Shown here one piece after another: positions 55,430 to 62,755 of a DNA stretch of 63,611 nucleotides; positions within the stretch are counted from its first letter, which is position 1, and each line of letters starts with the position of its first letter. A program made the position numbers and the translations under genes. Location: contig JAHECS010000004.1 of assembly GCA_024641635.1 (NCBI GenBank), positions 29,215-92,825 on the forward strand, read 5' to 3'. The notes under the pieces were generated by a model. The model saw only the letters and a list, made by a program, of their open reading frames with translations. It made no database searches and was not told where the DNA came from. The stretch comes from Actinomycetes bacterium (GTDB lineage Bacteria; Actinomycetota; Actinomycetes; S36-B12).

Positions 55430-57076
55430 ATGGTGAAGGACATGAGCGAGCGATCCGTGCCATCGAGTCCCGCCCTTGGGCGTGATTGGCGGGCATGGGC
55501 ATTCGTCGCGTTGGTCGCGATCGTCGGCCTCACCGACGCCTTCCTTCCCAGCCCGGTGATCCTGATCGGCTTTCTCGTTCTGCCGCTGGTGGGCTCGGTG
55601 ATCCTGGCCAACCCACGATTCACCGCCTCACTGACCATCCTGGCGATGGCCCTGATCCTCCTTTCCAGCCGCATGAACGACTATCCGGCGTCCGATCTGT
55701 GGCGCAGGGCCGCGGTCATCGCGATCACCGGCCTCATCGGGATGTTCCTGGCGGGGGAGGTGGCTCGCCAGCAGAACGAGCTCCGGACGGCCCGGTTGCG
55801 CGCGGAGGAGGACGAGGCGCAGGTACGCGCCACGTTGGACTCGCTGATCGACCCGCATCTGCTGCTGCGCGCCATCCGCGACGGCACAGGGCAGGTCATC
55901 GACCTGGCCTGTGTCGACGCCAACGAGGCGGCCTGCCTCGCCCTGGCGATCAACCGTGACGATCTGATCGGCTCGCGACTGCGCAGTCTGGATACGTCAC
56001 CGGCAGGTGCGGCGTGGGCGGACCTCTACGCCCGGGCGATCGACGCCGGTGGCCCGCTCATCCTGGATGACTGTGCCGACCGCGGGGTGGCGTCGTCGGT
56101 TGCGCGGCGCTTCGACATCCGCGCGATCCAGCTCGGGGAGGCCCTCAACCTGACCTGGCGTGAGGTGACCGACCGGCATGCGCAGCAGGAGGCGCTGAGG
56201 CTCTCCGAGCGGACCTTCCGGCTGCTGGCGGACAACTCCTCAGACGTGGTCCTTCATGCCCGAGGGGACATCGTCGTGTGGGTGTCCCCTTCGATCGTCA
56301 GGACCCTCGGCTGGGAGCAGGACGAGTGGATCGGGCACCCGATCACGGATTTCTGGCACGTGGACGACCTTGCCGCGATGGAGGCGGCTCGAACGGTCCT
56401 TGAGGCTGGGGCCCCCGCCATCCTCAGATCGAGGTGCGTGGCCAAGGACGGGCGCTACCACTGGCTCGAGTTCCACGCGCAGCAGTTCCTCGACGAGTCC
56501 GGCGAGGCGGACGGCATCTCGGCGTCCTTCCGGGTGATCGACGACGAGGTGCTCGCTGAGCAAGAGCTCGAGCGAAGGGCCCGATTCGACGACCTCACCG
56601 GCGTGCTGAAGCGGAACGAGGCGCTGGAACGCCTGAACGACTTCGGCAGGCAGATGAGGCGCCCCGGGGACGTGTCGGCCGTCCTGTTCATCGACGTCGA
56701 CTCGTTCAAGGAGGTCAACGACGGTCTCGGTCACGCGGTAGGCGACGTCGTTCTGCGCGCCATCACGTCCCGGGTCAAGGGCTGCGTTCGTGCGGGGGAC
56801 ACGGTGGCCCGCATGGGAGGAGACGAGTTCCTCGTGATCCTCGACGGGATCCACGCGGTGGACGAAGCGGCAGGCGTCGCGGAGAAGATCCGGGCGGCCG
56901 TGGCCGAGCCGATCGCCACGCGGGAGGGTGAGCTCGAGACCTCGGTCAGCATCGGCGTCACCTTGGTCGACCCGATCGAGACGGCGGACGCGATGATCGC
57001 TCGCGCGGACGAGGCCATGTACGAGGCGAAGAAGGCGGGGCGCAACCAGGTCGTCGTCGTCCCGATTCCCGGCTGA
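55430..57076 (+). CDS. PAS-domain diguanylate cyclase
   Basis: A 548-residue sensor enzyme. Four to five hydrophobic helices occupy residues about 22-108, followed by a short coiled stretch, a PAS-like domain (about 125-250), a second PAS/PAC domain (about 262-388, opening FRLLADNSSDVVLHA) and a GGDEF domain (about 395-545). The active site reads RMGGDEFLVIL, intact, and FIDVDSFKEVND supplies the metal aspartate, so it should make c-di-GMP. No EAL domain. The ligand of the PAS domains is unknown. ATG 55430 is used; ATG 55442 is an alternative. Confidence 0.88.
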   Translation: MVKDMSERSVPSSPALGRDWRAWAFVALVAIVGLTDAFLPSPVILIGFLVLPLVGSVILANPRFTASLTILAMALILLSSRMNDYPASDLWRRAAVIAITGLIGMFLAGEVARQQNELRTARLRAEEDEAQVRATLDSLIDPHLLLRAIRDGTGQVIDLACVDANEAACLALAINRDDLIGSRLRSLDTSPAGAAWADLYARAIDAGGPLILDDCADRGVASSVARRFDIRAIQLGEALNLTWREVTDRHAQQEALRLSERTFRLLADNSSDVVLHARGDIVVWVSPSIVRTLGWEQDEWIGHPITDFWHVDDLAAMEAARTVLEAGAPAILRSRCVAKDGRYHWLEFHAQQFLDESGEADGISASFRVIDDEVLAEQELERRARFDDLTGVLKRNEALERLNDFGRQMRRPGDVSAVLFIDVDSFKEVNDGLGHAVGDVVLRAITSRVKGCVRAGDTVARMGGDEFLVILDGIHAVDEAAGVAEKIRAAVAEPIATREGELETSVSIGVTLVDPIETADAMIARADEAMYEAKKAGRNQVVVVPIPG

Positions 57077-57108
57077 GCGCGGTCGCGGCATCCGATCCGA
57101 GCCGCGCT
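57076..57108. terminator. Hairpin between convergent cyclase and yajQ genes
   Basis: AGCGCGG and CCGCGCT form a perfect 7-bp stem with a 19-base loop, beginning at the stop of the cyclase gene. It is a modest terminator candidate for either strand. Confidence 0.3.
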
Positions 57109-57123
57109 GCCGGGGCGGCGGTG

Positions 57124-57615
57124 TCAGCGGTAGTTGTCGAACTGCACGGCGAAGTCGAGGTCGGCACCGCGGACCAGCGCCTGAACGGCCTGGAGATCGT
57201 CGCGGCTCTTGCTGGTGACTCGCAGCTCGTCGCCCATGACCTGGGCCTTCACCGACTTGGGGCCTTCGTCCCGGATGAGCTTGCCCAGCTTCTTGGCCTG
57301 CTCCTGGCTGATACCCGCCTTGAACGTGCCGGCGATCTTGTACTCCTTGCCGGACGAGCGGGGCTCGTCCGCCTCGAAGGACTTCAGGCTGATGCTGCGC
57401 TTGATCAGCTTCTCGCGGAAGACCTCGAGTGCCGCCTTGGCGCGCTCCTCCGTGCCGGACGTGATCTCGACCGCCAGTTCGCCCTTCCATTCGACCGTCG
57501 TCCCGGTGTTCTTGAAGTCATAGCGCTGGGACAGCTCCTTCGCGGCCTGGTTGAGCGCGTTGTCCGCCTCCTGGCGATCGACCTTGGACACGATGTCGAA
57601 GCTGCTGTCAGCCAT
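57124..57615 (-). CDS. yajQ: YajQ family nucleotide-binding protein
   Basis: A 163-residue protein starting [16 protein letters not shown], a near-invariant YajQ opening, with two ferredoxin-like half domains. YajQ proteins bind nucleotides, and some members bind c-di-GMP and act as effectors; that the neighbour at 55430 is a diguanylate cyclase may therefore be meaningful. A GAGGAGG site precedes the ATG by about 5 bases. Convergent with the cyclase gene. Confidence 0.92.
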   Translation of the reverse strand: MADSSFDIVSKVDRQEADNALNQAAKELSQRYDFKNTGTTVEWKGELAVEITSGTEERAKAALEVFREKLIKRSISLKSFEADEPRSSGKEYKIAGTFKAGISQEQAKKLGKLIRDEGPKSVKAQVMGDELRVTSKSRDDLQAVQALVRGADLDFAVQFDNYR

Positions 57616-57663
57616 GGATCCTCCTCGGGTTCGCCGCCATTGTGTCAGCAGCAGTGCGCTGGC

Positions 57664-59712
57664 TCAGACCGGCTGGTCGCGCAGCACGGGAGCCGGGAAG
57701 GAGGGATCGGGCAGGTCGAGCTCCCGCGCAAGCCGGTGTCCGTCGAACACCGCCTCGGAGATCCAACGGGGGGACTGCGCGTCACCGATGAGATGAACAG
57801 CGTCGACGCCTGCCGTGCGGAGCGCGTCCGCATCCTGGGTCAGCGACCGGTGCAGCTCGTCGACAGGCACCTGGTGCGTGACGAGGACGAGGTCCTCAAC
57901 CTCGAGCGTCCAGGGATCGCCGTACTCGGTCTCGCCGGTGATCCCGTCCGCCGATCGGGCCAGCACGGTGATTCCGGGGTGCATGACGACGCCGCTGTCG
58001 TGCAGGTGCTGGCGCAGCATCGGGCCCTCGAGAGTGCCGTCGGACATCGGCGAGACGACCGGATGGCTGGTCACGAGGTGGACGTCGTACCCCTCGGCGG
58101 CGAGAAGCTCGGCGATTCCGGGCGCGACGAAGTACCCGTCACAGTCGTACACGGCAACGCGCTGACCCCGCGGACGCTCCCCGGTCATGACCCGCTCGGG
58201 GGTGAGGGAGCCGGACGCGTTGTCGATGGCCCGGAGACGTCCTGGCTGACTTCCGTCGTCCGACCACCGGCTGCCGGTGGCGACGATGACGATGCTCGCC
58301 CCGTAGTCGAGCACGTCCCGGTCCGACAGGGTGCGTCCGGTGATGATCTCCACCGAGGGCAGCTGGTCCAGCTGGGTGCGGCGCCAGTCGACGATGCGTC
58401 CCCAGTCGCCGAGGGTGGGCAGCCGCCTCGTCCAGCGGAGGCGTCCGCCGATCTCGTCCTCCGCCTCCACCAGATGGACGGCAGCGAATCCGCGCTTGCC
58501 GAGGACCATGGCCGCCTCCATGCCGGCCGGCCCCGCGCCCACGATGAGCACGGTGCGGTCGGGGTCGCTCGTCTGGTCGAATCGCTCGGGGTGCCAGCCC
58601 CTGCGGAACTCCTCGCCCGCCGTCGGGTTCTGGATGCAGCCGATATGGCGGAAGTCCTCCTCCTTGAGGATGCAGACGTTCGCGCCCGTGCACTCACGGA
58701 TGTCGCCGAGCCGGCCCTCGGCGATCTTGCGCGGCAGGAACGGATCGGCGATGGCGGGCCGGGCTGCGCCGATGAGGTCGAAGTCTCCCGAACGGATGAG
58801 CGCGGCCATCTGGTCCGGATTGGTGTAGCGGCCGACGCCGACGATCGGCTTCCGGGTCGCCTCGCGGACCCTGCGGGTCCACGTGAGCTGGTGGCCCTCG
58901 GGGTAGTACCGCGACGTGCCGGAGTCCTCCGGCCACGAGCCGACCGTCACGTCGAACAGGTCGACGAGGGGGTCGGCCATCCGAACGAACTCCAGCATGT
59001 CCTCGATGCGGACCCCCTTCACTCCCCGCCGGCCGTCGACGCAGATCCGGGTGGCGACGGCGCAGTCGTCGCCGATGGCCTCGCGCACCTGCTCGAGCGC
59101 CTCGAGGGCGAAGCGCGCGCGCCCGGCGAGGCCTCCGCCGTAGCCGTCCGTGCGCCGGTTGGTCCAGGTCGACAGGAACTGGGTCAGCAGGTACCCGTGG
59201 GCGCCGTAGACGTACACGATGTCGAACCCGGCGTCGCGGGCCCGTCGCGCGCCCGCGACGAAGTCGGACTGCACCCGCCGGATGTCGTCGGTCGTCATCT
59301 CCCGTGCCGTCGAGCCCCACGAGATGGCGGCGGCCGACTGGCTCGGCGCCATCCGTGGGTGCCTGCTCGACACGTTCTTGCTCGAGTTGCCTCCGTGGTA
59401 GAGCTCGAGCCCCGCGAGCGCGCCGTGTGCGTGGATCGCCTCGGCGGTGTACCGAAGGGCGGCCACATCTCGGTCGTCCCGGATGTACGCCGCAACGTGC
59501 GGCTCCTCGTCCGCGTCCGCGGACACGGGCGAGTACTCGACGCAGACTCCACCCCAGCCGCCTTCGGCCTTGATGCCGCGGAACGCCGCCTGCGTGCGGG
59601 GCTGGGACGATCCGAACCCCGAGGCGTGCGGCACCTGGTAGAAGCGGTTCGGCAGGATCTTCGGGCCGATCGGGACGGGCTCGAAGAGGATGGCGTGCCG
59701 CGGGTCCAGCAT
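57664..59712 (-). CDS. Trimethylamine dehydrogenase-like FMN/Fe-S oxidoreductase with altered cofactor sites
   Basis: A 682-residue protein aligned end to end with trimethylamine/dimethylamine dehydrogenase: an N-terminal OYE-type FMN barrel, an Fe-S region, and an FAD/NAD-like domain opening VLIVGAGPAGMEAA. The catalytic Tyr/His of VYGAH and the acidic residue of WPED are kept. Yet the cysteine forming 6-S-cysteinyl-FMN is Ala (YQVPHAS), the Fe-S motif CxGCNxC reads CTGANVC, leaving three of four cysteines, and the substrate-bowl Trp after it is Glu. Substrate is thus probably not trimethylamine. ATG 59712 follows a GAGGG site by 7 bases; ATG 59718 is alternative. Confidence 0.82.
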   Translation of the reverse strand: MLDPRHAILFEPVPIGPKILPNRFYQVPHASGFGSSQPRTQAAFRGIKAEGGWGGVCVEYSPVSADADEEPHVAAYIRDDRDVAALRYTAEAIHAHGALAGLELYHGGNSSKNVSSRHPRMAPSQSAAAISWGSTAREMTTDDIRRVQSDFVAGARRARDAGFDIVYVYGAHGYLLTQFLSTWTNRRTDGYGGGLAGRARFALEALEQVREAIGDDCAVATRICVDGRRGVKGVRIEDMLEFVRMADPLVDLFDVTVGSWPEDSGTSRYYPEGHQLTWTRRVREATRKPIVGVGRYTNPDQMAALIRSGDFDLIGAARPAIADPFLPRKIAEGRLGDIRECTGANVCILKEEDFRHIGCIQNPTAGEEFRRGWHPERFDQTSDPDRTVLIVGAGPAGMEAAMVLGKRGFAAVHLVEAEDEIGGRLRWTRRLPTLGDWGRIVDWRRTQLDQLPSVEIITGRTLSDRDVLDYGASIVIVATGSRWSDDGSQPGRLRAIDNASGSLTPERVMTGERPRGQRVAVYDCDGYFVAPGIAELLAAEGYDVHLVTSHPVVSPMSDGTLEGPMLRQHLHDSGVVMHPGITVLARSADGITGETEYGDPWTLEVEDLVLVTHQVPVDELHRSLTQDADALRTAGVDAVHLIGDAQSPRWISEAVFDGHRLARELDLPDPSFPAPVLRDQPV

Positions 59713-59717
59713 GGGCA

Positions 59718-59723
59718 TACCCT
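59718..59723 (+). promoter_or_regulatory. -10 box (TACCCT) for leaderless start at 59730
   Basis: TACCCT ends 6 bases before the GTG of the HAD gene. On the other strand it coincides with the ribosome-binding region of the TMADH-like gene, so the two divergent units interfere. Confidence 0.55.
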
Positions 59724-59729
59724 CGCACG

Positions 59730-60374
59730 GTGACGTCCCGGGCGCTGCTGCTTGACCTCGACCGAACGCTCATCGACCTGCAGACGTACACCGACTACGC
59801 CGCGGCCCTCGCCGACGTGGAGGCGCTGCTCGGCACGTGGACTGACGCGGATGTCCCCGGCACGGACTGGGACCGGCCGACGCAGTCCTGCATGGCGGTC
59901 CTGCACTCACTGCTCGGAGACCCTCGGTGGCAGGACGTCAGCGCCGCGATCGCCCGCCACGAGAGAGAGGCCATCGGCGAGTCGCGGCTGATGCCGACGG
60001 TGGACGACGTCGTTGCCCGGCTGGTCCCCTTGCCCGTGGCCGTCGTCACGCTCCTCCCGGTGGACGTCGCCATCGAGGTCCTCGTGCGCCATGGGATCGG
60101 TGTCGGCGTCGGTCAACCGATCGATCTGGTCGTCGGTCGAGACCCGCGCGTCCGGCCCAAGCCGTGGCCCGACGGCCCGCTGGCGGCGTGCGACCGACTC
60201 GGCGCTCCGCCGGCGGGCGCCACCATGATCGGGGACTCGACCTGGGACCAGGAGGCCGCCGACCGGGCCGGGATCGCCTTCATCGGCGTGCCCAGCTCGC
60301 CGGTCGGGTTCCCGCCGGAGGTCCCCGTGGAGGGGACTCTCGCCGAGGCGGTCGACCGCGCCCTCGCGCCCTGA
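59730..60374 (+). CDS. HAD family hydrolase
   Basis: A 214-residue HAD hydrolase with a short alpha-helical cap. Motif I is LLDLDRTL at about residues 7-14, motif III includes the lysine in RPKPWPDG, and motif IV is MIGDSTWDQEAA. Motif II is weak (VVTLLPVD). It likely removes phosphate from a small metabolite; the substrate is unknown. Divergent from the TMADH-like gene with only 17 bases between start codons. Confidence 0.84.
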   Translation: MTSRALLLDLDRTLIDLQTYTDYAAALADVEALLGTWTDADVPGTDWDRPTQSCMAVLHSLLGDPRWQDVSAAIARHEREAIGESRLMPTVDDVVARLVPLPVAVVTLLPVDVAIEVLVRHGIGVGVGQPIDLVVGRDPRVRPKPWPDGPLAACDRLGAPPAGATMIGDSTWDQEAADRAGIAFIGVPSSPVGFPPEVPVEGTLAEAVDRALAP

Positions 60375-60427
60375 ACGTGCCCCGGCGTCGCAGCCATGCG
60401 CGCTGTGTATCCTTCTGCGTGCACCAC

Positions 60428-60509
60428 GGCAGGTTGCCCGAGCGGCCAATGGGAGCGGACTGTAAATCCGTCGGCTTTGCCTTCGAAGGTTCGAATCCTT
60501 CACCTGCCA
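60428..60509 (+). tRNA. tRNA-Tyr (anticodon GTA)
   Basis: Acceptor arms GGCAGGT and ACCTGCC pair perfectly with discriminator A at 60509. The anticodon loop CTGTAAA places GTA at 60462-60464, closed by a GCGGA/TCCGT stem. A long variable arm marks a class II tRNA as expected for bacterial tRNA-Tyr, and the T arm GAAGG-TTCGAAT-CCTTC is canonical. CCA is not encoded. A strong hairpin follows 5 bases later. No integrated element is seen at its 3' end. Confidence 0.95.
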
Positions 60510-60514
60510 CGCAC

Positions 60515-60547
60515 GAGGGCCCGGCTCCGTCAGGAGTCCGGGCCCTC
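60515..60547 (+). terminator. Strong terminator hairpin after tRNA-Tyr
   Basis: GAGGGCCCGG and CCGGGCCCTC pair perfectly over 10 bases, continued inside by CTCC/GGAG with one bulged T and a 4-base loop. No T tract, which is common in high-GC actinobacteria. Confidence 0.75.
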
Positions 60548-60580
60548 GCCGTTCTCGACGTGATGCGCGCGGTCACGGGC

Positions 60581-60586
60581 TAGCGT
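60581..60586 (+). promoter_or_regulatory. -10 box (TAGCGT) for leaderless start at 60593
   Basis: TAGCGT ends 6 bases before the ATG of the metallo-beta-lactamase-fold gene, the same hexamer as before the TetR-ACT-GNAT gene. Confidence 0.6.
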
Positions 60587-60592
60587 TCGGGC

Positions 60593-61369
60593 ATGGTCAG
60601 GCGGCTCGTCGAGGTGTCGGCGGGAGTCCACGTGGCCACCTCCCGCCGATACGTCACCACGTCGACCGTCCTGCTCGACGGCCGCGGCGGCGCCGTCGTC
60701 GTCGACCCCGCCTGGGACCCGGATGAGCTGGCCGCCATCCCGGCCGATCTCGCCGAGCTGGGGGTGTCCTGCGTCGCAGGGCTGGCTACCCACGAGCACT
60801 ACGACCACGTCATGTGGCATCCGGATCTCGGGGATGTCCCGCGATGGTCGTCCCAGGGAACCGTCACCCATCTGGGGCAGGAGAGGGAGCGGCTTCTGGC
60901 GCCACTCTCCGAGTACCTGACGGCCGACCTCATCGACATCGCGGGTCGGCTCGAACCACTGCCGAGTGGGTCACTCCCCTGGGACGGGCCGCCGACGCGC
61001 TGCATCCAGCACGATGCGCACGCACCGGCCCACCTCGCCGTCCTCGTCGAGGACGCGGGCGTACTCGTCGCAGGCGACATGCTCAGCGACGTCGAACTGC
61101 CCATGCCGGAAGGCTCGGACCAGGCTCTCGACACCTACCTGACGGGGCTGGAGTCCCTGCGCGATGCGGTGGCCGCCAGTCGGATCCTCATCCCCGGGCA
61201 CGGCACGCCGACGGACCGTCCGATGGCCCGCTTCGACTCCGATCGGCGCTACCTCGACGACCTGCTGAGCGGGCGGCCGTCGGACGACCCGCGCATCCTG
61301 GACCCGGACAACGCCGCCCTGCACGCAGCGAACCTGGCCCGCGCGGACGTCAGTTCGGGCCGGCGCTGA
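60593..61369 (+). CDS. Metallo-beta-lactamase fold hydrolase
   Basis: A 258-residue MBL-fold protein. The zinc motif THEHYDH (HxHxDH) is near residues 65-71, a second-shell Asp is in LVAGDMLSD and the last His in IPGHGTP. It resembles glyoxalase II-like or general MBL hydrolases rather than antibiotic lactamases. Its 3' end overlaps the convergent ACT gene by 20 bases. Substrate unknown. Confidence 0.86.
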   Translation: MVRRLVEVSAGVHVATSRRYVTTSTVLLDGRGGAVVVDPAWDPDELAAIPADLAELGVSCVAGLATHEHYDHVMWHPDLGDVPRWSSQGTVTHLGQERERLLAPLSEYLTADLIDIAGRLEPLPSGSLPWDGPPTRCIQHDAHAPAHLAVLVEDAGVLVAGDMLSDVELPMPEGSDQALDTYLTGLESLRDAVAASRILIPGHGTPTDRPMARFDSDRRYLDDLLSGRPSDDPRILDPDNAALHAANLARADVSSGRR

Positions 61370-61742
61370 GCGCCTCCAGGGCACGCACGGCGTCGTCCAC
61401 GCGGTCCACGGGGACCAGCAGGTGATCGTGGAAGTACCCGGCGATGACGTTGCACGAGACGCCGCCGTCGGTGAGCGCCCGGCTCACGGCCGCCGTCAGC
61501 CCCACGGCCTCGAGGGCGGAGTGCACCTGGAGGGTGATCCACCCGGCGACGAAGTCGTACGGCCATCCCTGCGCGTCCGCCGTCGCCCGGGTCACGACGC
61601 AGGTGACCCCCTCCTGCTCGCGGACGATCGCCTCGCAGTGGACAGCGGGGACATCCGTGAGCGAGACGAAGACGTACTCGCCGTCCCGGACGTCCGGCTG
61701 GATGGTTGCGACAAGTCGGTCGAGGTCGGTCTCGCCGCTCAC
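61350..61742 (-). CDS. ACT domain-containing protein
   Basis: A 130-residue protein built of a tandem ACT-like fold: GEYVFVSLTDVP, FVAGWITLQVHSALEAVGLTAAVSRAL and CNVIAGYFHDHLLVPVDRVDDAVRAL. Such stand-alone proteins (ACT_7/DUF2241 type) may bind amino acids. The GTG overlaps the agmatine deiminase stop by 4 bases, so both are coupled. A longer in-frame reading upstream is discarded. Function unknown. Confidence 0.8.
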   Translation of the reverse strand: MSGETDLDRLVATIQPDVRDGEYVFVSLTDVPAVHCEAIVREQEGVTCVVTRATADAQGWPYDFVAGWITLQVHSALEAVGLTAAVSRALTDGGVSCNVIAGYFHDHLLVPVDRVDDAVRALEALSAGPN

Positions 61743-62755
61743 GGGGAGACTCCTCTCGGTTGCTGCTGCGTGATGCAGTGGATGCCGCCGCCGCGGGCGA
61801 ACAGCGGACGAGCGTCCACCAGGACCACCTCGCGTCCCGGATACGCCTCCCGGAGGATCGCGGCGGCCCTCTCGTCGCCCGGGTCGTCGAAGGCGCACAG
61901 GATGACGGCTCCGTTGCAGACGTAGTGGTTGATGTAGGAGTAGTCGACCCAGCCCTCGTCGTCGCGCAGAACGTCGGGGGCGGGCACCGGGATGACGCGC
62001 ATGCCTGGCTGCGCCTCGAGCAGGGTGCGGACCTCGGCACTCACCTCGAAGTCAGGGTGGTCCGGGTTGCGCTGGTCGTGGACGAGGACGGTCGTGGCAT
62101 CGGAGAAGCAGGCGACGATGTCGACGTGGCCCCGGGTCCCGAACTCGTCGTAGTCGCGGGTCAGGCCGCGCTCGAGCCACACGAACCGCTCGACGCCGAG
62201 GGTTCGGCCGAGCTCGTCCTCGACGGCCTGCTGGGTCCAGTCGGCGTTGCGCCCCTCCCCGAGCTGCACCGTGCGGGTCAGCAGGACCGTCCCCGCACCG
62301 TTCACGTGGATGCCTCCCCCCTCGTTCACCAGGTCGGACCTGATGAGGGGCGTCCCCGTGGTCGCGCACACGCGGTCGGCGACCTTCGCGTCCTTCTCCC
62401 ACGATGCCCAGGGCTGGGCTCCCCAGCCGTTGAACACCCAGTCGACTCCGGCCAGGCCGCCGTCGGCGTCGAGGACGAACGTCGGTCCGATGTCGCGCAT
62501 CCAGGCATCGTCGAGCGGGGCCTCGTCGGTGTCGACGCGAGGGTCGAGCCAGCTGCGGGCCATCGCCAGGTCGGCTGGTTGGACCACGACCGTGACCGGC
62601 TCGAAGTCGACGATGGCGTTGGCCACGGACGACCAGCACGCGCGTGCCTCGTCGGCCTCCGCCTCCGTCGCGCCCAGCGTGTAGCCGGATGACGGCCAGG
62701 CCATCCAGGTGCGGTCATGCGGCTCCCACTCCGCGGGCATGCGCCAGCCGGTCAC
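61739..62755 (-). CDS. Agmatine deiminase family protein
   Basis: A 338-residue pentein-fold enzyme (porphyromonas-type peptidyl-arginine/agmatine deiminase family) that converts agmatine to N-carbamoylputrescine. The acid and guanidine-binding residues appear in DDAWMRDIGP and NEGGGIHVNG, the catalytic His in GHVDIVACF and the nucleophilic Cys in GGGIHCIT near the C-terminus. GTG 62755 overlaps the SDR stop by 4 bases and is preferred over the further upstream start. No putrescine pathway partner is nearby. Confidence 0.89.
   Translation of the reverse strand: MTGWRMPAEWEPHDRTWMAWPSSGYTLGATEAEADEARACWSSVANAIVDFEPVTVVVQPADLAMARSWLDPRVDTDEAPLDDAWMRDIGPTFVLDADGGLAGVDWVFNGWGAQPWASWEKDAKVADRVCATTGTPLIRSDLVNEGGGIHVNGAGTVLLTRTVQLGEGRNADWTQQAVEDELGRTLGVERFVWLERGLTRDYDEFGTRGHVDIVACFSDATTVLVHDQRNPDHPDFEVSAEVRTLLEAQPGMRVIPVPAPDVLRDDEGWVDYSYINHYVCNGAVILCAFDDPGDERAAAILREAYPGREVVLVDARPLFARGGGIHCITQQQPRGVSP

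Noticed and set aside
60428-60509. tRNA-Tyr as the attachment site of a genomic island
   Set aside because: The sequence downstream is a terminator and ordinary genes; no repeat of the tRNA 3' end and no integrase is visible.
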